A stretch of 34,742 bases of DNA from Litorisediminicola beolgyonensis (GTDB lineage Bacteria > Pseudomonadota > Alphaproteobacteria > Rhodobacterales > Rhodobacteraceae), in assembly GCF_042679605.1 (NCBI RefSeq), contig NZ_JBHTMU010000040.1, forward strand, positions 1 through 34,742, written 5' to 3'. Below, piece by piece: positions 28,769 through 34,742 of this stretch (position 1 is the stretch's first letter; the number at the start of each line of letters is the position of its first letter). The notes beneath the pieces were generated by a model. The model was not told the DNA's origin, did no database searches, and saw nothing but the letters and a program-made list of their open reading frames with translations. The position numbers and the translations under genes were made by a program.

Positions 28769-29805
28769 TGGACGGGGCCGAGACCGGCATTCGCTATCCC
28801 TTCGACGCGCCGCCCGAGCCGGGCGGCGCGACCCTCGTTGCCGAGGGCGTGTTCTGGCTGCGCCTGCCGCTGCCGATGAAGCTCGACCACGTCAATGTCT
28901 ACGCGCTTGACGATGGCGATGGCTGGACGCTGATCGATACCGGCATCCATTCGCGCCGGAGCGTGGCGCTCTGGGAAGAGATCCTGGCCGGGCCGCTCGC
29001 GGGGAAACCGGTCCACCGGGTTCTGATCACCCATCACCATCCCGATCACGTTGGCATGGCGGGCTGGTTCCAGTCGCGCGGCGCGGAGCTTCTGGCGACG
29101 CGGACGGCCTGGCTCTTCGCGCGGATGCTGACGCTGGACGAGCAGGAGCGGGCCCCCGAGGAGACGCTGCTCTTCTGGCGGCGCTGCGGGATGGATCCCG
29201 AGATCTATGCCGAGCGGGCCGCCGAGCGGCCGTTCAACTTCGCCGACACGGTGCACCCGATGCCCCTGGGCTTCACCCGGATCGCCCAAGGCGACGTGCT
29301 CCGGATCGGCGGGCGCGACTGGGACGTGCATATCGGCAACGGGCATGCGCCGGAACACGCCACGCTCTGGAGCCGCGACGACGGGCTGGTTCTGGGCGGC
29401 GACCAGATGCTGCCCTCGATCAGCTCGAATATCGGCGTCTATGCCACCCAGCCCGAGGCCGACCCGGTGGCCGATTGGCTCGAGGCCTGCGAGCGGCTCT
29501 CGGCCTATGCGCGGCCCGATCAGTTGGTGCTCGGCGGCCACAAGCTGCCCTTCACCGGCCTGCCGCTCCGGATGCGGCAGCTGATCGAGAATCACCACGG
29601 CGCGCTGGCCCGTCTCGAGGCGCATCTGGAGACGCCGCAAAGCGCCTGCGACTGCTTCGCGACGCTCTTCAAGCGCCGGATCGGCAAGGGGGAATACGGG
29701 CTCGCGATGGTCGAGGCGATGGCGCATTGCCTGCATCTCTGGCACGAGGGCCGCGCCGTGCGCAGCGTCGGCGAGCGCGACGCCTGGCTCTTCCGCGCCC
29801 GGTAA
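28768..29805 (+). CDS. Metallo-beta-lactamase-fold hydrolase
   Basis: A 345-residue MBL-fold protein. The metal motif THHHPDHVGM supplies His89, His91, Asp93 and His94; a further His (IGNGHAPEHATL) and Asp (LVLGGDQML) follow, then GGHKLPF as the last ligand loop. The C-terminal ~80 residues add a winged-helix-like cap, seen in hydrolases acting on CoA or glutathione thioesters. The ATG overlaps the dehydrogenase stop (TGATG), so the two are coupled and probably act in one acyl-CoA or thioester pathway. The substrate is not known. Four cysteines lie in or near the C-terminal part. Confidence 0.9.
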   Translation: MDGAETGIRYPFDAPPEPGGATLVAEGVFWLRLPLPMKLDHVNVYALDDGDGWTLIDTGIHSRRSVALWEEILAGPLAGKPVHRVLITHHHPDHVGMAGWFQSRGAELLATRTAWLFARMLTLDEQERAPEETLLFWRRCGMDPEIYAERAAERPFNFADTVHPMPLGFTRIAQGDVLRIGGRDWDVHIGNGHAPEHATLWSRDDGLVLGGDQMLPSISSNIGVYATQPEADPVADWLEACERLSAYARPDQLVLGGHKLPFTGLPLRMRQLIENHHGALARLEAHLETPQSACDCFATLFKRRIGKGEYGLAMVEAMAHCLHLWHEGRAVRSVGERDAWLFRAR

Positions 29806-29895
29806 AACTGCGGCGGAATGCGCCTTTGGCATGGCGTGACAGCGCCGCGCAAATCGGCTAATCCACATCCGACACGAGATCAGGAAGGACCCGAC

Positions 29896-30030
29896 ATGGC
29901 CGAGCACAAGCATGGCAGCATGGACATCACCACCCAGGAAAAGACCTTCGAGGGCTTCATCACCTTCACCATCCGCACGGTGATCGTGATCCTCGTCGCC
30001 GTGATCCTGCTCGCGATCTTCAACGCCTGA
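29896..30030 (+). CDS. aa3-type cytochrome c oxidase subunit IV
   Basis: A 44-residue protein with a short hydrophilic N-terminus (MAEHKHGSMDITTQEKTFEG) and one transmembrane helix (FTIRTVIVILVAVILLAIF). This matches the bacterial aa3 oxidase small subunit IV of Paracoccus and Rhodobacter, which packs against the core subunits; its function is minor or unclear. AGGAAGGA lies six bases before the ATG, which decides this start over an upstream in-frame ATG at 29818. The main oxidase genes are not in the window. Confidence 0.88.
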   Translation: MAEHKHGSMDITTQEKTFEGFITFTIRTVIVILVAVILLAIFNA

Positions 30031-30052
30031 TCCCTCCGGTTCCGAGAGCGCC

Positions 30053-30694
30053 ATGCGATTGATCCTCTGCCTTCTGACGGCGCTCGCGCTGTCGGCCTGC
30101 GGCTACCCGCCCGGTGATGACAACACGTTCGAGGAAGTGTCGCGGGCGCCGTACCGGCATGACGGTCCGCCCTCGCTGACGCTCTTCACGATGGTGTCGA
30201 ACACCACCGGGGCGGGCGAGCATTCGAGCCTGATGATCAACGCGCCCTCGCAGCGGGTGATCTTCGACCCCGCGGGCTCGGTGCGCCATTCGGCGGTGCC
30301 CGAGCGGCAGGACGTGCTCTACGGGATCACCCCGCGGATCGCGGATTTCTACGCCCGCGCCCATGCGCGCGAGAGCTTCCACGTGCGTATCCAGGATGTC
30401 GAGGTGCCGCCCGACGTGGCCGAGAAGGCGCTGGCCCTCGCGCAGGCGAACGGGCGGGTGCCCTATGCCTTCTGCGCCAGCGCGACCGCGGGCATCCTGA
30501 GGCAGCTTCGCGGGTTCGAATCGATCCGCAGCACGCTCTGGCCGAAGAGCCTCGCGAACCAGTTCGCCGAGATTCCGGGCGTGCGCGAGCAGGTGCTCTA
30601 CGAGGACGACTCGGACGACAAGCGCGTGGCGATCGAGGCCTTCCAGCCGCGCGCCCCGATTGACACGGTGGCGGCGGATCAGCCGAACAGGTAA
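30053..30694 (+). CDS. Lipoprotein of unknown function, possible permuted papain-like (NlpC/P60/LRAT-type) fold
   Basis: A 213-residue lipoprotein: signal peptide MRLILCLLTALALSAC with lipobox LSAC (Cys16). The mature part contains GAGEHSSLMINAPSQRVIFDPAG, with His57 at the start of a strand, and later VPYAFCASATAGILRQL with Cys141 at the start of a helix. The order His then Cys, and the AFCASATA helix, resemble circularly permuted NlpC/P60 proteins (YaeF/LRAT-like). The arrangement is suggestive; I could not confirm the third catalytic residue. It would be an outer-membrane-anchored periplasmic thiol hydrolase. Its 3' end overlaps the convergent azlD gene by 16 bases. Confidence 0.8.
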   Translation: MRLILCLLTALALSACGYPPGDDNTFEEVSRAPYRHDGPPSLTLFTMVSNTTGAGEHSSLMINAPSQRVIFDPAGSVRHSAVPERQDVLYGITPRIADFYARAHARESFHVRIQDVEVPPDVAEKALALAQANGRVPYAFCASATAGILRQLRGFESIRSTLWPKSLANQFAEIPGVREQVLYEDDSDDKRVAIEAFQPRAPIDTVAADQPNR

Positions 30695-31005
30695 AGCCCG
30701 CCGCCCAGCACCGCGGCGCCCGCGACCATCGCGGCCAGCACGCTGTGGGTGATGTAGCCGACGGCGAAGGTCGCGAAGGCGGCGGTGAGGCGCACCGGGT
30801 CCGGCGCGCCGTCGGTTGCCCGCGGCCAGAGCACCAACGGGGCCACCAGCGCGGGCAGGATCGCGACGGCGGTGTAGCGCAGATGGCGCAGGAGCCATTC
30901 CGGCAGCTCGCGGTCTCCGACCAGCCCCAGGAACAGGAAGCGCAGGCCGAAGCTGCCGATGCCGAGCACGATAATGACCAGCCAGAGCGTCTTGGTGTCG
31001 ATCAT
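30679..31005 (-). CDS. azlD: AzlD-family branched-chain amino acid export subunit
   Basis: A 108-residue, very hydrophobic protein with about four membrane segments: TLWLVIIVLGIGSFGLRFLFL, then the conserved LLRHLRYTAVAILPALVAPLVLWPR stretch of AzlD/YgaH. AzlD pairs with AzlC to export branched-chain amino acids and analogues in bacteria where it has been tested. The ATG overlaps the azlC stop (ATGA), so the pair is coupled. Confidence 0.9.
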   Translation of the reverse strand: MIDTKTLWLVIIVLGIGSFGLRFLFLGLVGDRELPEWLLRHLRYTAVAILPALVAPLVLWPRATDGAPDPVRLTAAFATFAVGYITHSVLAAMVAGAAVLGGGLYLFG

Positions 31006-31709
31006 GGAACGTCTCCCATGCGCTGCTCGACCCAGGCTCCGGCGATCATTCCGGCCAAGCCTCCGACTATGAGCCCGAGATTGTAGGGCAGTCCCGCCGC
31101 GAAGAGCGCCGCGAGCGTCGCGACGATGGCGGCGGCGATATGGGCGGGGCTGCGCAGCATCGGGCCGATCATCGCGAGAAAGGCGATGGGGAGCGCGAAG
31201 TCGAGGCCGAGCTCGGTGGGCACGGCGCTGCCGAGCATCGCGCCCAGATATGTCGCGGCATACCAGGGCAGGCAGATCGGCGTCACCGCGCCCATGAAAT
31301 AGGCAAACTTCTCCGCCCGGCTGCTCTGCGGCCGCCGCTCGTATTCGAGGATCGCCAGCGCATAGGTCTGGTCGACGAGGAAATATCCCACGAGCGCCCG
31401 TTTCCAGAGCGTCAGTGCGCCCAGATGCGGCGTGATCGAGGCCGAGTACATCGCCATGCGCAGGTTCACCGCGAGCGCCGAGGCGATGACCACGAGGACC
31501 GGGGCCTGGTCCTGCATGAGCTGGATCGCGGTGAACTGCGCCGCGCCCGCGATCACGACGACCGAAAAGGCCACCGCTTCGTACACGCTCAGCCCGGCTT
31601 CGGTGGCGATCACGCCGAAGAGGATCGCGAAGGGCAGGATCACGGCGAGGAACGGCAACCCGTCCCGCACGCCCCGGGCGTAGCTTGACATTGCGCTTTC
31701 ACCCGACAT
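31002..31709 (-). CDS. azlC: AzlC-family branched-chain amino acid exporter subunit
   Basis: A 235-residue membrane protein of the AzlC/YgaZ family with about six helices: GLPFLAVILPFAILFGVIATEAG near the N-terminus, then VVVIAGAAQFTAIQLM and the conserved ALAVNLRMAMYSASI. AAGG lies seven bases before ATG 31709. A start at 31691 (MSSYARG) is a good alternative, since the family core begins there. It is divergent to fdhD across about 60 bases, where both promoters must lie. Confidence 0.93.
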   Translation of the reverse strand: MSGESAMSSYARGVRDGLPFLAVILPFAILFGVIATEAGLSVYEAVAFSVVVIAGAAQFTAIQLMQDQAPVLVVIASALAVNLRMAMYSASITPHLGALTLWKRALVGYFLVDQTYALAILEYERRPQSSRAEKFAYFMGAVTPICLPWYAATYLGAMLGSAVPTELGLDFALPIAFLAMIGPMLRSPAHIAAAIVATLAALFAAGLPYNLGLIVGGLAGMIAGAWVEQRMGDVP

Positions 31710-31768
31710 CACTCTGCCTTACATCGGTTAGTCACATCTCCCCTAGACCCCGGCTGAGGAAACTGCAA

Positions 31769-32650
31769 TTGGCCTCGGAGGCCCGCATCCCCCCCTATGT
31801 GATCGCGCCCGATCCCGGCGCAGACGGCCTGACGCGGGCGGTCGAGGGCACCGATCACACCGGCGCGCGGGTCGAGATCGCGGTGGTCGAGGAGCGTCCG
31901 CTGACGATCTATCTCAACAGCCAGGAGATCGTCACCGCGATGACGATCGGGGATTATCCGCATTACCTCGCGGTCGGATTTCTCGAGAACCAGGGCATGT
32001 TGCGGCCCGAGGACGAGATCACCGGAATCGATTTCGACGAGGAGCTCGAGACGGTGGTGGTGCGCACGGCGAGCCAGACCACCTACGAGGAGAAGGTCAA
32101 GAAGAAGACCCGCACCTCGGGCTGCGCGGTGGGCACGGTCTTCGGCGACATGATGGAGGGGCTCGAGGGGCTGACGCTGCCCGAGGCGGAGGTCCGGACC
32201 TCCTGGCTCTACGCGCTGGCGCGGCAGATCAACACGACGCCGTCGCTCTATCTCGAGGCCGGCGCGATCCACGGGACGGTGCTCTGCGCAGAGGACCGCC
32301 CGCTGGTCTACATGGAGGATGTCGGGCGGCACAACGCGGTCGACAAGATCGCGGGCTGGATGCGGCTCGAGGGCGAGACGGCGCGGGACAAGATCCTCTA
32401 CACGACCGGGCGGCTGACCTCGGAGATGGTGATCAAATGCGCGCTGATGGGCATCCCGGTGCTCGCCTCGCGCTCGGGCTTCACCGCCTGGGGGGTCGAG
32501 ATCGCGCGGCAGGTCGGGCTGACCTGCATCGGGCGGATGCGGGGGCAGCGGTTCGTCTGTCTGTCGGGCGAAGAGCGGCTGGTGCGGGATGTCGATCCCG
32601 CGAGCGTCCCGGAGGAAAGCCGCCGGTCCGGCCGAAAGGGGGCGGCATGA
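31769..32650 (+). CDS. fdhD: FdhD/FdsC-family formate dehydrogenase accessory protein (single Cys)
   Basis: A 293-residue protein of the FdhD family, which handles the bis-MGD cofactor and, in E. coli, passes sulfur from IscS to it for formate dehydrogenase. Family signatures: EERPLTIYLNSQEIVTAMTIGDYPHYLAVGFL, the MEDVGRHNAVDK motif, YTTGRLTSEMVIK, and IPVLASRSG. The CxxC motif is reduced: GCAVGT has only one Cys (Cys119), with Gly122 at the second position. I chose TTG 31769, nine bases after GAGG, because the only ATG frame start (31685) runs into divergent azlC. GTG 31798 is another option. The cluster continues with mobA and mobB. Confidence 0.9.
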   Translation: MASEARIPPYVIAPDPGADGLTRAVEGTDHTGARVEIAVVEERPLTIYLNSQEIVTAMTIGDYPHYLAVGFLENQGMLRPEDEITGIDFDEELETVVVRTASQTTYEEKVKKKTRTSGCAVGTVFGDMMEGLEGLTLPEAEVRTSWLYALARQINTTPSLYLEAGAIHGTVLCAEDRPLVYMEDVGRHNAVDKIAGWMRLEGETARDKILYTTGRLTSEMVIKCALMGIPVLASRSGFTAWGVEIARQVGLTCIGRMRGQRFVCLSGEERLVRDVDPASVPEESRRSGRKGAA

Positions 32651-32662
32651 GCGCTGCGCGTT

Positions 32663-32686
32663 TCGAAATTTTAGATAAAATTTCGA
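32663..32686. repeat. AT-rich inverted repeat just after fdhD
   Basis: TCGAAATTTTA and TAAAATTTCGA (11-bp arms, 2-base centre) form a near-perfect palindrome 12 bases after the fdhD stop. It is strikingly AT-rich against the local ~70% GC. It shares the AAATTTT/AAAATTT theme with the palindrome upstream of mobA. Confidence 0.8.
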
Positions 32687-32771
32687 TTTGCCCGCGATGA
32701 GCGTGCGGCCGAGACCATCCCTGCGCGTCACGCGCGCCGGTCAGCGCGTTTGCGTGTCGATGCCATCCCGG

Positions 32772-32803
32772 GGCTCCAAAATTTTAATTAAAATTTTGGA
32801 GCC
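32772..32803. promoter_or_regulatory. 32-bp perfect palindrome covering the mobA ribosome-binding site
   Basis: GGCTCCAAAATTTTAA and its exact complement TTAAAATTTTGGAGCC abut with no spacer. The 3' arm ends six bases before the mobA GTG and contains GGAG (32798-32801), the only visible Shine-Dalgarno, eight bases from the start codon. As RNA the stem would hide that site; as DNA it could be a dyad operator. The complete self-complementarity is direct observation; control of mobA is inferred. Confidence 0.8.
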
Positions 32804-32809
32804 GGCGCT

Positions 32810-33418
32810 GTGAGGGCGCCGGTCGGGATCATTCTTGCCGGGGGGCGCGCGACGCGCATGGGCGGCGGCGACAAGGGGCTCTTGCAGCTTGGCGGCGAGA
32901 CGCTCCTGAGCCGCGTGATCGACCGGATCTCGCCGCAGGTGGCGGATCTCGCGATCAATGCCAACGGCGATCCCGCGCGCTTCGCGCCCTATGGCCTGAC
33001 CGTCCTGCCGGACAGCGTCGCCGATTTTCCCGGACCGCTTGCGGGTGTGCTCGCGGGGCTCGACTGGGCGGCGAAGCAGGGCGCGGAGACGGTCGTCTCG
33101 GTCGCCGCCGACACGCCGTTCTTCCCCTGCGATCTGGTGCCGCGCCTGCAGCTTGCCGCCGAGGGCAAGGCCCATCCGATGGCGCTCGCGGCCACGCCCG
33201 ATCCCGAGCGCGGGGCGATCCGGCACCCGACCTTCGGGCTCTGGCCGGTGGCGCTCCGCGACGATCTGCGCGCAGCGCTCGAGGGCGGGCTGCGCAAGGT
33301 CGTTCTCTGGACCGACCGGCACGGCGCGGAGCAGGCGCTCTTTCCGGTGGAGGGCGGCGATCCGTTCTTCAACGTCAACACGCCCGAGGATCTGAAGGCG
33401 GCGGAGGCCATGGCATGA
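32810..33418 (+). CDS. mobA: Molybdenum cofactor guanylyltransferase
   Basis: A 202-residue nucleotidyltransferase that adds GMP to Mo-molybdopterin to form the guanine dinucleotide cofactor of DMSO-reductase-family enzymes. The N-terminus GIILAGGRATRMGGGDKGLL is the MobA GTP-binding signature. Later motifs include VSVAADTPFFPCDLV (the metal-binding Asp) and the FNVNTPEDL closing motif. The start is a GTG placed just after the 32-bp palindrome. Its stop overlaps mobB (ATGA). Confidence 0.96.
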   Translation: MRAPVGIILAGGRATRMGGGDKGLLQLGGETLLSRVIDRISPQVADLAINANGDPARFAPYGLTVLPDSVADFPGPLAGVLAGLDWAAKQGAETVVSVAADTPFFPCDLVPRLQLAAEGKAHPMALAATPDPERGAIRHPTFGLWPVALRDDLRAALEGGLRKVVLWTDRHGAEQALFPVEGGDPFFNVNTPEDLKAAEAMA

Positions 33419-33906
33419 AACTCTACGGGGTCACGGGCTGGAAGAACGCCGGGAAGACCGGGCTGATGGAGCGGCTCGTGACCGAGATCACCTCGCGCGG
33501 CATCACCGTGTCGACGGTCAAGCACGCCCATCACAGCTTCGATGTCGATCATCCCGGCAAGGACAGCCATCGCCATCGTGTGGCCGGGGCCTCCGAGGTG
33601 CTTCTGTCCTCGCGCAACCGCGTGGCCCTCATGCAGGAGTTGCGCGACGCGCCGGAGCCGACGCTGGACGCGTTGCTCGGGCGGCTGTCGCCCGTCGATC
33701 TGGTGCTGGTCGAGGGCTACAAGCGCGACCGCCATCCCAAGATCGAGGCGTTTCGCGCCGAGACCGGCAATCCGCTGATCGCGCCGGGCGATCCCACGAT
33801 CCGCGCCATCGCCGCCGATTGCCCGCTTGAGACCGACCGACGGCTCTTCGATCTGAACGACACGCGCGCCATCGCCGATTTCGTGCTGGAGGAGGTCGGG
33901 CTGTGA
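33415..33906 (+). CDS. mobB: Molybdopterin-guanine dinucleotide biosynthesis adaptor MobB
   Basis: A 163-residue P-loop GTPase that assists MobA. The Walker A G-W-K-N-A-G-K-T (8-15) is preceded by the family's KLYGVTG. VSTVKHAHHSFDVDHPGKDSHRHR and DLVLVEGYKRDRHPKIE are diagnostic for MobB. The start overlaps the mobA stop (ATGA) and its stop overlaps the next gene (GTGA), so mobA, mobB and the unknown gene form a tightly coupled set. Confidence 0.96.
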   Translation: MKLYGVTGWKNAGKTGLMERLVTEITSRGITVSTVKHAHHSFDVDHPGKDSHRHRVAGASEVLLSSRNRVALMQELRDAPEPTLDALLGRLSPVDLVLVEGYKRDRHPKIEAFRAETGNPLIAPGDPTIRAIAADCPLETDRRLFDLNDTRAIADFVLEEVGL

Positions 33907-34742
33907 GCCGGTTCGACACCGTCCTCGTCGCGGACTGGTCGGCGGCTCAGGGGCGACGGCGCGCGGGCAAGGATGCGATCTGGATCGCTGTGGCGCGCGA
34001 CGGGCGGCTTGCCCCGGCGCGGCATTTCCCGACGCGGCTCGAGGCCGAGGAGTGGCTCGCCCACACGATCAGGGACGAGACGGACGCCGGTCGGCGGGTG
34101 CTTGCGGGGTTCGATTTCCCGTTCGGCTATCCCTCGGGCACCGCGCGCGCGCTGACCGGGCGCGACGATGTCTTCGCGCTCTGGGACTGGCTTGCGGCGC
34201 GGATCGCGGACGATCCCGACGGCACGAACAATCGCTTCGAGGTCGCGAGCGAGATCAACCGGCTCTTTCCGGGCATCGGGCCGTTCTGGGGCAAGAGCAG
34301 CCGCGCGGCCCATCCCGATATTCCCTATGGCGGTCGCGAGCGCACCGCCGAGGTGCCCGAAAAGCGCGCCTGCGACCTGGCGGCCAAGGCGTCCTCCTCG
34401 GTCTGGCAGCTGGCCTTTCCGCCCACGGTCGGGGGGCAGGCGCTCATGGGCATCCCGATGCTGTCGCGGCTGCGGCAACTCCCCGGCTGCGCGGTCTGGC
34501 CCTTCGAGCCCTGGGCCGAGGCCGCCGCGGTCCTCGTCGAGATCTGGCCGGGGCTGATCGAGGAGGCGGTCAAGGCCGAGATCGCGGCGGCGGAGGGCGC
34601 GGCCCCGGTGCGCGACAGGGTGCAGGTCGAGGCGCTGGCCCGGGCGCTCGCGGCGTTGCCGGAGGCGGAACTGGCCGGGATGATGGCGGTCGAGGCGCCG
34701 GAAGAGGGGTGGATCCTCGGCGCGGGCCAGTCCGAGCGGCTG
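33903..34742 (+). CDS. Uncharacterised moco-cluster protein with RNase H-fold-like motifs (3' truncated by window edge)
   Basis: The frame starts at GTG 33903 in a GTGA overlap with the mobB stop and stays open to the end of the window (280 codons). The first strand TVLVADWSAAQ, then VLAGFDFPFGYPSG, and a C-terminal WPFEP...VLVEIWP form three acidic strand ends. This suggests an RNase H-like (DUF429-type) fold with Asp/Asp/Glu. NNRFEVASEINRLFPGIGPFWG is a further conserved-looking segment. Relatives in Rhodobacteraceae are often called molybdopterin guanine dinucleotide synthesis protein on position alone. I do not know its function; neither nuclease activity nor a role in cofactor synthesis is shown. 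No stop is seen. Confidence 0.75.
   Translation, partial: MSRFDTVLVADWSAAQGRRRAGKDAIWIAVARDGRLAPARHFPTRLEAEEWLAHTIRDETDAGRRVLAGFDFPFGYPSGTARALTGRDDVFALWDWLAARIADDPDGTNNRFEVASEINRLFPGIGPFWGKSSRAAHPDIPYGGRERTAEVPEKRACDLAAKASSSVWQLAFPPTVGGQALMGIPMLSRLRQLPGCAVWPFEPWAEAAAVLVEIWPGLIEEAVKAEIAAAEGAAPVRDRVQVEALARALAALPEAELAGMMAVEAPEEGWILGAGQSERL

Noticed and set aside
32647..32700. 17-codon frame (ATGA overlap with the fdhD stop) that encodes MSAARFEILDKISICPR and runs through the AT-rich inverted repeat.
   Set aside because: The start overlap is attractive, but most of its codons are dictated by the palindrome and no independent evidence of coding exists.

Overview
The window is a high-GC, densely packed chromosomal segment that reads as a member of the Rhodobacteraceae (Alphaproteobacteria). 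The grounds are the F1-only ATP synthase operon (atpHAGDC), the tiny aa3-oxidase subunit IV, an FdhD-mobA-mobB cluster, a DmdC-type acyl-CoA dehydrogenase, and many start/stop overlaps of the ATGA, GTGA or TGATG type. I see no rRNA, tRNA, CRISPR array, phage, insertion sequence or integrase. It looks like core chromosome, not a transferred island.

Layout. 1-5.1 kb: the 3' part of an OmpA/MotB-type envelope protein, converging on an M23 peptidase coupled to clpA, then gloB. 5.2-11.8 kb: a methyltransferase, a 450-base leader, atpHAGDC with a strong terminator, and a small H-type lectin-domain gene. 11.8-12.1 kb: a gene-free stretch with two facing copies of an intergenic repeat. 12.1-14.6 kb: prs, a DsbA/HCCA-isomerase-like protein and an alpha/beta hydrolase. 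14.6-18.0 kb, minus strand: pyrB, an unknown membrane-anchored protein, a dihydroorotase homologue that has lost its metal site, and plsY. 18.1-24.5 kb: a third repeat copy, a family-4-like uracil-DNA glycosylase, moaB, and an RND efflux pair with unusual C-terminal extensions. 24.5-31.7 kb: a DsbD-N-like secreted protein, YqgE, a Sua5-type threonylcarbamoyl-AMP synthase, acyl-CoA dehydrogenase plus MBL hydrolase, CoxIV, a lipoprotein with a possible permuted papain-like fold, and azlCD. 31.8-34.7 kb: FdhD, two AT-rich palindromes, mobA, mobB and the start of an unknown protein with RNase H-fold-like motifs.

Themes. F1 ATPase and CoxIV serve respiration. pyrB, the pseudo-dihydroorotase and prs serve nucleotide supply. 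moaB, mobA, mobB and FdhD serve molybdenum cofactor assembly and delivery. The points most worth pursuing are the three-copy hairpin repeat, the 32-bp perfect palindrome that contains the mobA ribosome-binding site, the pseudo-dihydroorotase with its membrane-anchored neighbour, and several enzymes that lack canonical cysteines (UDG, FdhD). All functional calls come from reading motifs by eye; no database search was possible.
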